Positions 34,462 through 43,343 of a stretch of DNA of 64,000 bases are shown here, one piece after another. Source of the stretch: Kordia aestuariivivens (GTDB lineage Bacteria > Bacteroidota > Bacteroidia > Flavobacteriales > Flavobacteriaceae). Under the pieces are notes generated by a model, which was not told the DNA's origin, searched no databases, and saw only the letters and a list, made by a program, of their open reading frames with translations. The stretch spans positions 124,001 to 188,000 of the forward strand of contig NZ_JACGWS010000009.1 of assembly GCF_014397005.1 (NCBI RefSeq), read 5' to 3'. Made by a program: the position numbers and the translations under genes. Within the stretch, counting starts at the first letter, position 1; each line of letters starts with the position of its first letter.

Positions 34462-34490
34462 AACGCTTATTAACTATTTACGACGCTTGT
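34462..34490 (+). promoter_or_regulatory. Direct-repeat operator, copy C, inside the secretion locus
   Basis: AACGCTTAT (34462-34470) and GACGCTTGT (34482-34490) are 20 bp apart, upstream of the major pseudopilin gene. TATACTTTAG starts 39 bp after the ACGCTT of the second unit, the same distance and same box as at copy D. Confidence 0.7.
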
Positions 34491-34521
34491 TAATTCATTC
34501 CCTATAAAACTACATTTTTTA

Positions 34522-34531
34522 TATACTTTAG
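34522..34531 (+). promoter_or_regulatory. Promoter box before the GspG-like gene
   Basis: TATACTTTAG is identical to the box at 43153-43162 and has the same 39-bp distance from its operator. The transcription start would fall about 20 bases before the ATG at 34559. Confidence 0.65.
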
Positions 34532-34558
34532 TTTCAGAATAATAAAAATAGAATACTC

Positions 34559-34987
34559 ATGAAGAAGAAAAACCTTGCTCAAAAAAAGCAATCTTTATGG
34601 CTAAAAGGATATTCCCTAACAGAAATTCTTATTGTGTTGTGCATCATCGGAATCTTGATTTATTTGGTATTACCCAATCAAACACAAGCCGTTGTACAAG
34701 CAAGAGCCATTGAAGCAAAAACGACACTCAACTCGTTATATTCGTATCAGCGAAACTACTTTTTTACACACGCTAAATATTCTTCAAGTTTTGATGATAT
34801 CGGATTTGAAAGAGAACTCACCATTGATAAAGGTGGACAAGCAGTGTATCGTATAGAAATCATTGAAGCTTCTATTAATAGTTTCAAAGCCCGCGCAGAA
34901 TCTATTCAAGACTTTGATGGAGACGGAAACTACAATGCCTGGGAGATTGATCATAAACGAAATTTAAAAGAAGTCGTAAAAGACTAA
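34559..34987 (+). CDS. Major pseudopilin, GspG-like, 142 aa
   Basis: A basic leader ends in KG and the mature start is YSLTEILIVLCIIGILIYLV, with Glu+5 and the long hydrophobic helix, the classical type IV pilin-like signal. The body (ARAIEAKTTLNSLYSYQRNY, FFTHAKYSS) has the GspG/PilE-type layout. It ends with DFDGDGNYNAWEIDHKRN, a DxDGDG loop like a calcium site, which in GspG stabilises the pseudopilus. It is the first gene after operator C and so may be made in larger amounts than the minor pseudopilins. Confidence 0.88.
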   Translation: MKKKNLAQKKQSLWLKGYSLTEILIVLCIIGILIYLVLPNQTQAVVQARAIEAKTTLNSLYSYQRNYFFTHAKYSSSFDDIGFERELTIDKGGQAVYRIEIIEASINSFKARAESIQDFDGDGNYNAWEIDHKRNLKEVVKD

Positions 34988-34991
34988 TCTT

Positions 34992-35480
34992 GTGAAAACA
35001 CTCGTAACCATCATATTAGTACTAGTATTTGCGGTTATTATTTTTCAAGATTTCAAATACAGAGCCATTCATGCTATTACCATTATTGGTATTGGTATTG
35101 TCGCTACCATCTTAAACTACCTAGAACCAACACTTACCTTTTTTGACATGCTGCAAAGCATTAGTTTTTTAATCATTACAAGTATTGCATTCATGATATA
35201 TCAAACAATAAAACAGAAAACATTTCAAAACCCTATTGATCAATCTATAGGTTTGGGTGACCTATTATTTTTCATCGTCATTACACCATTATTTCAAGTA
35301 CATCAATACATATTATTTTTCATTGTGGGCTTACTGATTTCAGCAGGACTCTTTATGATTTCAAAATCAATTTTAAAAGAACAAACCATTCCATTAGCAG
35401 GGTATTTATCCTTTTTACTAATAATCTGTTTTGGTTTAAAAATCTTGAACATTGTAAATCCTTTTTTCATTGAATTTTAA
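34992..35480 (+). CDS. Prepilin peptidase (A24 family, short form)
   Basis: The 162-aa polytopic protein has the two aspartates of the A24 aspartic peptidases: Asp20 in IIFQDFKYR and Asp90 in the GLGDLL motif (GxGD). It lacks the N-terminal methyltransferase domain of PilD/GspO, so it is of the TadV/CpaA-like short type. It should cut the leaders of the four pseudopilins nearby. Translation begins at GTG 34992. It overlaps the GspE gene by 11 bases. Confidence 0.85.
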   Translation: MKTLVTIILVLVFAVIIFQDFKYRAIHAITIIGIGIVATILNYLEPTLTFFDMLQSISFLIITSIAFMIYQTIKQKTFQNPIDQSIGLGDLLFFIVITPLFQVHQYILFFIVGLLISAGLFMISKSILKEQTIPLAGYLSFLLIICFGLKILNIVNPFFIEF

Positions 35481-36891
35481 CAGTCAACATATCGAAATTT
35501 CTATAGAACAGCAACAAATTATCAATGCTGAACTTGCTAATCATTACAGGGTCATTCCTTTTGATGAAGATGCGAACAGTATTTCTTTTTACACTGATAA
35601 AAGTGAAGCAGCTTCTGTGAAACTTATACAAGAATTACAATTGTTATTGGATAAAAAAATTACGATTGCTGCCGCAGATACAGAAGTCATTCAGAAAGCA
35701 TTAGCAACGTATTACCGAACTGGCGATCGTGATACAAAAACTTTACATGAATTGAATCAATTGAGTACTGACTTTTTAGATGAATTGATTCAGGAAGCGA
35801 AGCTTATTAGAGCAAGTGATATTCACATTGAAATTTTTAAAGAAGAAGCACGCGTCCGATTGAGAATAGATGGTTTATTGATTGAAAAGTATAAAGTTCA
35901 AACGGAGAATTACTTAGAACTCATCAACAAAATAAAAATTCGTTCCAACTTAGATATCACCGAAAAACGATTGCCGCAAGATGGTCGAATCAGTTTTGAA
36001 GCTTTTGACATTAGGGTTTCTATTTTGCCAACACATTATGGTGAAAAAGTTGTGATGCGTCTATTAGGTCGTGATGCTTCACATCTAAATTTAAATGCTT
36101 TGGGAATGGATACAGAAGAGCAAGAAATTTATAAAACTGCTGTCAAAAAAACCAATGGAATCATTTTAATTAGTGGTCCAACTGGTTCTGGAAAAACCAC
36201 TACGCTATATGCAACTTTGAAACATCTCAATCATTCCAAAACAAACATTGTTACAGTTGAAGATCCTATTGAATATACATTAAAAGGCATCAATCAAGTG
36301 CAACTAAAAGAAGATATTGGACTCACCTTTACGTCCGCATTACGTTCTTTTTTACGACAAGATCCAGACATTATTATGTTGGGAGAAATCAGAGATGCAC
36401 AAACGGCTCAAATGGCAATTAGAGCTTCGCTCACAGGACATTTGGTACTTTCTACCATACATACGAATTCAGCATTAGGAACCATTTCTCGATTGATTGA
36501 CATGGGCGTTCCTGCATTTCTCATCGCGGAAACGCTCAATATTTCCATTGCGCAACGCCTAGTACGTAAACTTTGCGCGCACTGTAAAAAAGAAACAATA
36601 CTTCATGTGGAAGACTTACCAAAATCATTACGAACTAATAACGTAATAACGCATCAGTATACTGCAAAAGGTTGTGATTGTTGTTATTATACAGGATATA
36701 AAGACAGAACTGCAATCTATGAAATGATTGCCATTACGGAAGACATTGCTGAAGTAATTAAGCAAGAACGCATACAAGAAGCCAAAAAACATATTGATCA
36801 AGAGAAAAGTTTGGCATACAAAGCATTACAATTATTCAAAGATGGCATTACCTCATTAGAAGAAGTATATCCAATTTTATTAAACTCTTAA
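35470..36891 (+). CDS. Type II secretion / pilus assembly ATPase (GspE/PilB)
   Basis: This is the motor ATPase of the machine. It has Walker A SGPTGSGKTTT (residues 235-245), the Asp box VTVEDPIEYTL, Walker B IIMLGEIRDAQTAQMAIRAS, and the His box TGHLVLSTIHTNSALGT. A tetracysteine zinc motif (CAHC ... CDCC, about 370-405) marks the GspE/PilB subfamily rather than PilT or TadA. At 473 aa the N-terminal N1/N2 domain is shortened. The start is TTG at 35470, overlapping the peptidase gene. Confidence 0.95.
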   Translation: MNFNSQHIEISIEQQQIINAELANHYRVIPFDEDANSISFYTDKSEAASVKLIQELQLLLDKKITIAAADTEVIQKALATYYRTGDRDTKTLHELNQLSTDFLDELIQEAKLIRASDIHIEIFKEEARVRLRIDGLLIEKYKVQTENYLELINKIKIRSNLDITEKRLPQDGRISFEAFDIRVSILPTHYGEKVVMRLLGRDASHLNLNALGMDTEEQEIYKTAVKKTNGIILISGPTGSGKTTTLYATLKHLNHSKTNIVTVEDPIEYTLKGINQVQLKEDIGLTFTSALRSFLRQDPDIIMLGEIRDAQTAQMAIRASLTGHLVLSTIHTNSALGTISRLIDMGVPAFLIAETLNISIAQRLVRKLCAHCKKETILHVEDLPKSLRTNNVITHQYTAKGCDCCYYTGYKDRTAIYEMIAITEDIAEVIKQERIQEAKKHIDQEKSLAYKALQLFKDGITSLEEVYPILLNS

Positions 36892-36894
36892 GAC

Positions 36895-38811
36895 ATGTAT
36901 AAGCACTATATATTCATACTTCTATTTTTATTTTCTGGATGGACATTTGCCCAAGAAAGCAATGATTATCGTGAAAAATTAGACGCATTGTCAACAGAAA
37001 TCAACGCATATAATAAAACGATGCAAGTTGAAATTTCGGGGATTGCGTTATACGATTTTATTTCTGCAATTGCAGACGAACATAAACTAAGTGTTGATGT
37101 AGATACAGCATTAGATCAGTTAATTTCTAGCAATTTCTACGATGTTCCTGTGAAAGATGTATTGCTATTTTTGATTGGAAAACATGATTTGGAAATGGAC
37201 GTAAAAGGTAAAATATTGGTCATCCGAAAAAAAGAAATTATTCCAGAAATTCCAAAGATAATTCCACTAAAAAAAATTGATGTTAGTTATAATAAAGAGA
37301 ATGATTTCCTTTCTGTAAAACTGAAAAAAGATTCTATTGCAAAAGTTGCACAAGCAATTACAGATGCTTCTCAGAAGAATATTATTTTGTCGCCTTCTAT
37401 CAAAAAACAAACCATTTCGGCATACATACTCAATCGCCCATTTGATCAAGTATTGGAAATGATGGCAAAGTCAAACAATTTGATGATTACCAAAGATGAA
37501 AATGATTTTTACTACATCGATAAGAGTGATATTATCATAAAAGACAATCCAACTACAAAAAAATCAGGGCGAAAGAAAAGTACTCAAAAGAAAAATGGTA
37601 CGCTTACCAATAATGGGGAATATTCACTTGCCATTGATAAGAAAGGTTTTTTATCCGTAAATGCTTTTGAAGCAGACGTGCTGAGTATTTTGGTTGAAGC
37701 TGCTGAGAAATTGAATATCAACTATTTCATGTATGACAAACCTGAAAAAGTAACCACAACTTTACTTGCCACAGGAATTACATTTGAAGAATTGTTGAGA
37801 AATGTATTAAAAGGAAAAGAATATACATATAAAAAGGTTGACGAAGTATTTTTAATAGGAAAACATGATACTGACGGCATCCGAAAAACAATTTTAATTC
37901 AGATGGAAAACAGAACGATTGAGTCTGTAAAAGCTACGTTTCCAAAAGCACTGGTGCAAAAAATGGATATTGTTGAATTTGTTGAACTTAATGGTTTTGT
38001 CGTGACTGGTTCGGACATTCAAGTCAGAGCAATGCGCGAATTTTTAAGAGAAATAGACAAAGTAGTTCCCAATATTGAAATTGAAGTTATGATTGTACAA
38101 TATCAAAAAGGATATGAAATACAAACAGGTTTTCAGGCTGGATTGGATGATAACAAACGAACGACTTCTGGCGTCTTATTTCCAACTACGGATGTGCAAG
38201 CAAATGCAAATTCAGTAAACGGATTAATTGATGCGTTCAATGGACTTGGTATTGTGAATCTCGGAAAAGTGACGGAACGTTTTTACCTAAGCCTAAAAAT
38301 GCTAGAAAACAACTCCTACATCAAAGTAGAATCAACACCAAAGTTAGTCACCTTAAATGGTCATGAAGCCACAACTTCTATTGGAGAAACAAGTTATTAT
38401 TTTGAACAGCAAAATCAATTAGTGCCAACTGGCGGCATCAATAATAACATCTTACAATCAGGGACTTGGAAATCAACAGAAGCCAACTTAAGTGTTCGTA
38501 TCAAACCATTTGTATCTAAAGACGAACACGTAACACTTGAAATTTCTGTGGAACAAAGTTCATTTTTAGGAAGAGCAGGCGAAAATGCACCGCCAGGAAA
38601 AGCTACTCGAAAGTTTGAATCCATGATTCGTGTTAAGAATAATGAAATGATTTTACTTGGCGGATTGGACGAATTGGAGAATGAAAACTCAGGCACAGGA
38701 ACACCTTTCTTTTCAAGAATTCCTGTGATTAAATGGTTTTTTAGTAGCCGAAAAAAGAAGAAAGAAAAGTCAAAACTTCACATTTTAATCAAACCAACTG
38801 TTACCTATTAA
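36895..38811 (+). CDS. Secretin (GspD/PilQ family)
   Basis: A signal peptide (MYKHYIFILLFLFSGWTFAQ) is followed by N0/N1-type domains (ISGIALYDFISAIADEHKL, ISAYILNRPFDQVLEMMAKS), then the secretin pore-forming domain from about residue 390 (PNIEIEVMIVQYQKGYEIQT ... YIKVESTPKLVTLNGHEATT ... MIRVKNNEMILLGGLDELEN ... FFSRIPVIKWFF). It forms the outer-membrane gate through which the substrate leaves. Length (638 aa) is typical. The sequence differs from proteobacterial GspD but the core motifs are clear. Confidence 0.93.
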   Translation: MYKHYIFILLFLFSGWTFAQESNDYREKLDALSTEINAYNKTMQVEISGIALYDFISAIADEHKLSVDVDTALDQLISSNFYDVPVKDVLLFLIGKHDLEMDVKGKILVIRKKEIIPEIPKIIPLKKIDVSYNKENDFLSVKLKKDSIAKVAQAITDASQKNIILSPSIKKQTISAYILNRPFDQVLEMMAKSNNLMITKDENDFYYIDKSDIIIKDNPTTKKSGRKKSTQKKNGTLTNNGEYSLAIDKKGFLSVNAFEADVLSILVEAAEKLNINYFMYDKPEKVTTTLLATGITFEELLRNVLKGKEYTYKKVDEVFLIGKHDTDGIRKTILIQMENRTIESVKATFPKALVQKMDIVEFVELNGFVVTGSDIQVRAMREFLREIDKVVPNIEIEVMIVQYQKGYEIQTGFQAGLDDNKRTTSGVLFPTTDVQANANSVNGLIDAFNGLGIVNLGKVTERFYLSLKMLENNSYIKVESTPKLVTLNGHEATTSIGETSYYFEQQNQLVPTGGINNNILQSGTWKSTEANLSVRIKPFVSKDEHVTLEISVEQSSFLGRAGENAPPGKATRKFESMIRVKNNEMILLGGLDELENENSGTGTPFFSRIPVIKWFFSSRKKKKEKSKLHILIKPTVTY

Positions 38812-38813
38812 TC

Positions 38814-40004
38814 ATGTTTGAAAAATTAACACATAAAATTCCGTTACGAAGCACTTTTCAAGTGGTAGGCATTCATTTTCTTCATGAAGATGAAGTACAG
38901 TTTTGTGTATTGACAATTCACAAGAAACAGAATGAGTTTTCGGTTGGGAAACGTTTTGAATCAAATAAAATTGAAGCTATTTTTAAAGAAATTGAATCAA
39001 AATACCCTGTGTTGCTGCATTTTTCAGGCGTTGGAATTTTGAATAAAAGTGTTGAACGTGTTGCGAATTACAAACAGAAATTACTCTTTAAATCAAACCC
39101 TGATGATTTCTATTTTTATGAATTACATCAAGAACAAACAATTTTTGTATCGATGTGTCGAAAAAAGATCATTGATGCATATTTGGAACAATTTTCAGTT
39201 AAAAAATATCATGTATTAGACATTGCAATTGGTCCTTTTGTGAATTATGTATTGCGTCCATTCTTATCGAATCAAACAATAATATCAAACCTTTCAAGCA
39301 TTACTTTATCACAAAATGATAGTATTGATTTTGAAGTGTTAGATGAAGTAAATGACAACACATTATATCAAATTGAAGACTTAATGTTTACTCATAAAGA
39401 AATTGCACTTTTTGCAATGATTTTGCAATACCACATTCAAGAAGAAGCTATACAACTTGAAGCGCCATTTTTACAAAAAAATAAAACAGATTTCACTTAT
39501 TATAAAGCAACAAAACTTGCTGGGATTACAGGTGTTTTCATGCTGTTATTAGGAATTTTATTGGGGCACTTTTTATTAAATCAATATCAAACAAAAGTTG
39601 CAAATGAACAAGCAATTGTTGCGGAAGTGAAAGAAATACAGGAAAATATACAATTGCTTACAAAACAAAAGTATGACAAGGAAGAAATTATTGCGACTTC
39701 TGGGTTATTCAATCCGAAGTTTTTGACATCCTATTTTTATGATATTGGAAATTCGGTGGATAAACATACAAAGCTTTCTAGCATGGCTATTACGCCTGTT
39801 ACAAAGAAGATGCGAGCCGATACAGAAGTAGCATTTTTTAAAAATCAAATTCATGTAGAAGGACTTGCGAACAACGATACCGATTTTGAACAATGGATTG
39901 CCCGACTGAATGAAAAATTGTGGGTAAAAAAGACTGAAATCGAAGCGTATATAACAGTAAGACGATCATCACAAAAATCATTTTTAATACATATATATTT
40001 CTAA
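38814..40004 (+). CDS. GspL / PilM-PilN-like inner-membrane protein
   Basis: The cytoplasmic N-terminal ~225 residues look like a divergent actin-like PilM/GspL domain (YYVLDIAIGPFVNYVLRPFL-type segment). A membrane helix (LAGITGVFMLLLGILLGHFL, about 235-255) and a PilN-like periplasmic part with coiled coil follow. In T2SS, GspL links the ATPase to the periplasmic parts. Assignment is from architecture and position between GspD and a GspM-like gene, since sequence similarity is weak to the eye. Confidence 0.65.
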   Translation: MFEKLTHKIPLRSTFQVVGIHFLHEDEVQFCVLTIHKKQNEFSVGKRFESNKIEAIFKEIESKYPVLLHFSGVGILNKSVERVANYKQKLLFKSNPDDFYFYELHQEQTIFVSMCRKKIIDAYLEQFSVKKYHVLDIAIGPFVNYVLRPFLSNQTIISNLSSITLSQNDSIDFEVLDEVNDNTLYQIEDLMFTHKEIALFAMILQYHIQEEAIQLEAPFLQKNKTDFTYYKATKLAGITGVFMLLLGILLGHFLLNQYQTKVANEQAIVAEVKEIQENIQLLTKQKYDKEEIIATSGLFNPKFLTSYFYDIGNSVDKHTKLSSMAITPVTKKMRADTEVAFFKNQIHVEGLANNDTDFEQWIARLNEKLWVKKTEIEAYITVRRSSQKSFLIHIYF

Positions 40005-40522
40005 TGATAGCACAACTTTCATACAAACGTCGTTTTTTCTTGGTGCTGATCGTCATGATTATGTTGATTCTTGTCTTATACAAAAAAACATACAGTCCAA
40101 TTTTTCAATTGCGAAGCGAGCTTCAAGTATCTGAAAAATTAATGACAAATTCAGAAGCTTCACTTGAAGAAATTCAGGCATTACAACACGAATTGAACGG
40201 TTTGGATATGATTATTGGGAATTCGGAAAACCATGCCTTCATACAACAAAAAATATTGCGTTTTATTACAAATAGATCGTTGAATATTAGCGTAATTTCA
40301 ATGGAAGACACACATGTTTTTGAAGAGAAAATATTCACTGTTTTTACAAATAAAATTGTGCTAAAAGGAACCTATGAAAATTTATTAAAACTAATGTATA
40401 TGATGGAAAAAGAATTTGCCGCTTCAAAAATTGCAAGTGCAAAATTTGTTTCCAAGAAAGATTACAACACCAATAAAACAGAATTATTACTAGAACTATA
40501 TTTTCAAAATTATGGCAAATAA
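40004..40522 (+). CDS. GspM / PilO-like protein
   Basis: The 172-aa protein has one N-terminal helix (FFLVLIVMIMLILVLYKKTY), a coiled coil (LQVSEKLMTNSEASLEEIQA) and a ferredoxin-like periplasmic domain (FTNKIVLKGTYENLLKLMYM), the layout of GspM/PilO. It overlaps the GspL-like gene by one base, as these partners usually do. Confidence 0.7.
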   Translation: MIAQLSYKRRFFLVLIVMIMLILVLYKKTYSPIFQLRSELQVSEKLMTNSEASLEEIQALQHELNGLDMIIGNSENHAFIQQKILRFITNRSLNISVISMEDTHVFEEKIFTVFTNKIVLKGTYENLLKLMYMMEKEFAASKIASAKFVSKKDYNTNKTELLLELYFQNYGK

Positions 40523-41474
40523 CAATAAACTCTTAGGCTTAATGAGTCTTCTATTTTTTATATCGTGCGATGATATTTTAGAAGAAAACATTTCAAATGA
40601 TTTAGTTACACCAATTACACCGACTTCTGAAAGTGTAATTACAAATAATGTGATCAACTTTTCATGGAATGCTTCGGATGGAGTTGACGATTACCGACTG
40701 CAACTATTGGATAACAATCAAAGTAATTTGATTATACTCGATTCGTTGGTTTCGACAACATCTTTTCAACATCCATTAGATCCTGGAAACTATAAATGGC
40801 GTGTGCGTGGAGAAAATTTCGCCTATGAAACGGCGTACTCCTTTCCTATTTCATTTAGCGTAATTGCTTCTTCTGATTTGACCAATCAGAGTGTGATTTT
40901 GAATACACCAACGGCTAATTTATACACAAACTCTACCAATATATTATGTACATGGAATGAGTTGCCATTTGCAGATTCGTATTCATTTGAATTGATTAAA
41001 AACCTCAACGGACAAACTACCGAGGTACAGCAAACAGGAATTACAGCAACAAGTTACAGTGTAAATACAAGTGTTTTTGATGTAGATGCGGAATATATCT
41101 GGAAAGTAAAAGCTGTGAATGCAACAACGGAAACAACCTTTACATCGCGTTCTTTGTTTTTAGATCGTGAAGCGCCAAATCAACCTTCCTTAGTATCTCC
41201 TGCAGATGATGAAATTATTACGACTATAGATATCGATTTCAATTGGACACTTGGTCAAGATAACGGAAATGTGCAATCGGAAATAGAAAGCATTTTAGAG
41301 ATTTCGCAAGACGCAAACTTCAACAGTATTATAGAAACAATTACAGTAAATAATGGAAATTCTCAGCAAGTTTCTATTGAAAATGTTGGCACGTATTATT
41401 GGCGTGTTCGTGCAAAAGATGCAGCGCAAAATGTAAGTTCCAATAGTATTTCAAGATCATTTATAACTCAATAA
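40512..41474 (+). CDS. Lipoprotein with fibronectin-III-like domains
   Basis: The start NNNKLLGLMSLLFFISCDD is a lipoprotein signal. Three FnIII-like units follow (VINFSWNASDGVDDYRLQLL, NILCTWNELPFADSYSFELI, DIDFNWTLGQDNGN), each ending with YKWRVRG/YIWKVKA/YYWRVRA strands. In T2SS loci a small lipoprotein (GspS) pilots the secretin, but this protein is larger and of another fold. It may instead hold the substrate or attach the machine to the outer membrane. It overlaps the GspM-like gene by 11 bases. Confidence 0.8.
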   Translation: MANNNKLLGLMSLLFFISCDDILEENISNDLVTPITPTSESVITNNVINFSWNASDGVDDYRLQLLDNNQSNLIILDSLVSTTSFQHPLDPGNYKWRVRGENFAYETAYSFPISFSVIASSDLTNQSVILNTPTANLYTNSTNILCTWNELPFADSYSFELIKNLNGQTTEVQQTGITATSYSVNTSVFDVDAEYIWKVKAVNATTETTFTSRSLFLDREAPNQPSLVSPADDEIITTIDIDFNWTLGQDNGNVQSEIESILEISQDANFNSIIETITVNNGNSQQVSIENVGTYYWRVRAKDAAQNVSSNSISRSFITQ

Positions 41475-41484
41475 TTTTCACAGT

Positions 41485-41964
41485 TTGAAAACAAAAAAGT
41501 ATGTAAACATTGTATTAATTCTCCTAACTATTTTCATTTGGGGTGCAATTGGTTATACGTATTTCTACAAGAAAGAAACGTCAAAAACGAATACATATGC
41601 TCCAAAAATGACAACAAACGTAGATTTTACGATTCGGAAAGATACATTTGAATTGATCGCGATTAAAAACCCTTTTTCAAGCACGATGAGAGTTCCTAGA
41701 AAAGCTTCTCAAACAATAAAAAAAAATTCAAGAAAAAAAACAAACATTCCTGTAGTTGTAAAATGGCCTTCAATTTCATATCACGGATATGTGGTTCAAG
41801 AAGGAAGTTCTAAAAAGTTGGGCATTTTAAAAGTCAATGGGAAAATTACAAGAAAGAAAACACAAGATATCATTTTGAATGAATTTAAAATTAAAAACAT
41901 ATACGAAGACTCTATTCAACTAACATACAAAAACACACTCAAAACATTTCAAAAACAAAAATAA
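41485..41964 (+). CDS. GspC / PilP-like protein
   Basis: The 159-aa protein has an N-terminal membrane helix (IVLILLTIFIWGAIGYTYFY), a flexible basic linker and a C-terminal HR-like beta domain (WPSISYHGYVVQEGSSKKLG ... ILKVNG ... DSIQLTYKN). This is the build of GspC and PilP, which reach through the periplasm to the secretin. The start appears to be TTG at 41485. Position in the operon agrees. Confidence 0.7.
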   Translation: MKTKKYVNIVLILLTIFIWGAIGYTYFYKKETSKTNTYAPKMTTNVDFTIRKDTFELIAIKNPFSSTMRVPRKASQTIKKNSRKKTNIPVVVKWPSISYHGYVVQEGSSKKLGILKVNGKITRKKTQDIILNEFKIKNIYEDSIQLTYKNTLKTFQKQK

Positions 41965-41971
41965 TAAACAA

Positions 41972-42469
41972 ATGAAAACATTAAAGTTTCTTCCCTTCGT
42001 CAATCTCTGCATCTTACTTGCAGGAATCATTTTTATGGTCATACAATTAAATGATGATCAAAAAAAATACGGTTACGTAGACAATATTGTGTTGTTCAAT
42101 CAATTCAATATGGCAAAAGATTTACATTCGATGGGTTTACCTCAGTTAAACGCGCAAAAAAAGAAAGTAGATAGCCTGTATCAATTGTTGCAAACTCAAA
42201 AAGATCCAAAATTGATCAAAGAATTTCAGCAACGTGTATACGTTCAAAACAATCATCTTCAAAAAATGGACACTGAACTCAAGCAGCAAATAAATAGTAA
42301 AGCTTGGGAACGATTGAACGGTTATTTAGAAGAATTTGGTGAGCAGCAAAAAGTGCATCTTATTTTTGGGATTCAAGGTGCTGGAAACATTATGTATGCT
42401 GACGAAGCATTTGATTTAACCCAAGAAGCAATTGAGTTTGCAAACGGAAAATATGAAGGTAATAAATAA
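41972..42469 (+). CDS. OmpH/Skp-like periplasmic protein
   Basis: A signal anchor (FVNLCILLAGIIFMVIQLND) is followed by GYVDNIVLFNQFNMAKDL, helical hairpin arms, and VHLIFGIQGAGNIMYADEAF, an OmpH/Skp pattern. Skp-type proteins hold unfolded outer-membrane or exported proteins. A dedicated copy inside a secretion operon suggests a periplasmic chaperone for the substrate, possibly the giant RHS proteins downstream. Confidence 0.8.
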   Translation: MKTLKFLPFVNLCILLAGIIFMVIQLNDDQKKYGYVDNIVLFNQFNMAKDLHSMGLPQLNAQKKKVDSLYQLLQTQKDPKLIKEFQQRVYVQNNHLQKMDTELKQQINSKAWERLNGYLEEFGEQQKVHLIFGIQGAGNIMYADEAFDLTQEAIEFANGKYEGNK

Positions 42470-42476
42470 AGGATCT

Positions 42477-43064
42477 ATGAAAAAGTTAATTTTAATAATT
42501 GGCGTAAGTCTATTTTGTTTCACATCGTGTAAGAACGGCAAAAAAGAACGTGTGATCACGGAAGATTATAAGTTTTTCAACTTGGCGGTTGATGGATGGA
42601 AATCGAAAAAAATCAATCAATACATAAACGATATAAATTATACCGCGACAGAAGTTCCGTTACAGTATTATATCTTAAAAGATACTCAAGATTTTGAGAC
42701 TGAAGCGGTCGATTCTATTTTCAAACTCCACGAAAACGAGCGTGTACTCGAAGTTGAATTTCATCACAATGAAGAAAAAGACTTATTGCAAAAAGAGTTT
42801 ACTAATTTGGAGTATGACAAAGCTGTCGAATATATGGCATTTAAAATTCAAAATGATTTTAAGGTGATTACCAGTACAAATGATACCATTATATGTTCAG
42901 GTGTTTTATTTGAACGAAACTTTAAAGTGGCTCCTTTTAAAAGAGCCTTACTCTATTTTGGTAATATCAATCCGAATGAAGAAATTCAATTGGTGTATAA
43001 TGATCAACTATTTGGAAGTGGATTGATGAAGTTTAACTTCAAAGCGAAACCATTAAAATTGTAA
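42477..43064 (+). CDS. Hypothetical lipoprotein, last gene of the secretion operon, 195 aa
   Basis: Start ATG 42477 gives KKLILIIGVSLFCFTSCKNG, a lipoprotein signal; an earlier frame start at 42432 would hide it. The body (EDYKFFNLAVDGWKSKKINQ, MKFNFKAKPLKL end) is not recognised. It follows the OmpH-like gene after 7 bases. It may be an outer-membrane-attached part of the machine. Confidence 0.72.
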   Translation: MKKLILIIGVSLFCFTSCKNGKKERVITEDYKFFNLAVDGWKSKKINQYINDINYTATEVPLQYYILKDTQDFETEAVDSIFKLHENERVLEVEFHHNEEKDLLQKEFTNLEYDKAVEYMAFKIQNDFKVITSTNDTIICSGVLFERNFKVAPFKRALLYFGNINPNEEIQLVYNDQLFGSGLMKFNFKAKPLKL

Positions 43065-43092
43065 GAAAAAGCGTTGATTTTATCTTTTCTTC

Positions 43093-43121
43093 AACGCTTA
43101 TACAATATATTCGACGCTTAT
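43093..43121 (+). promoter_or_regulatory. Direct-repeat operator, copy D, before the giant RHS gene
   Basis: AACGCTTAT (43093-43101) and GACGCTTAT (43113-43121) are 20 bp apart. The repeat pair with ATACAATATATTC between them is very close to copy A, and TATACTTTAG starts 39 bp after the second ACGCTT. Confidence 0.7.
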
Positions 43122-43152
43122 TAACTATTTAACCTTTCATATTATATAAATC

Positions 43153-43162
43153 TATACTTTAG
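43153..43162 (+). promoter_or_regulatory. Promoter box of the giant RHS/Tc-like gene
   Basis: TATACTTTAG is the same box, at the same distance from its operator, as at 34522. The leader would be about 175 nt and ends in a TAAGTTT/AAACTTA hairpin (43317-43336) just before the ATG. Confidence 0.65.
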
Positions 43163-43343
43163 TACCTGTAGAATAAAAACCCACGTTGTTTCTTTCCCCA
43201 AAAGAAGCAAAATTTCCTCAAAAAAATATACCCATTGCTTCGCAACTTCACATTGGAACACTTCCATGTAAAGCTTGTATTGCATCCCCATAATATATTT
43301 ATAAAAACAAAAAAATTAAGTTTAAAATAAAACTTAGCAATCA

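Noticed and set aside
43317-43336. TAAGTTT/AAACTTA hairpin before the giant RHS gene, considered as an attenuator
   Set aside because: Short A/T stem without T run or leader peptide; could be chance.
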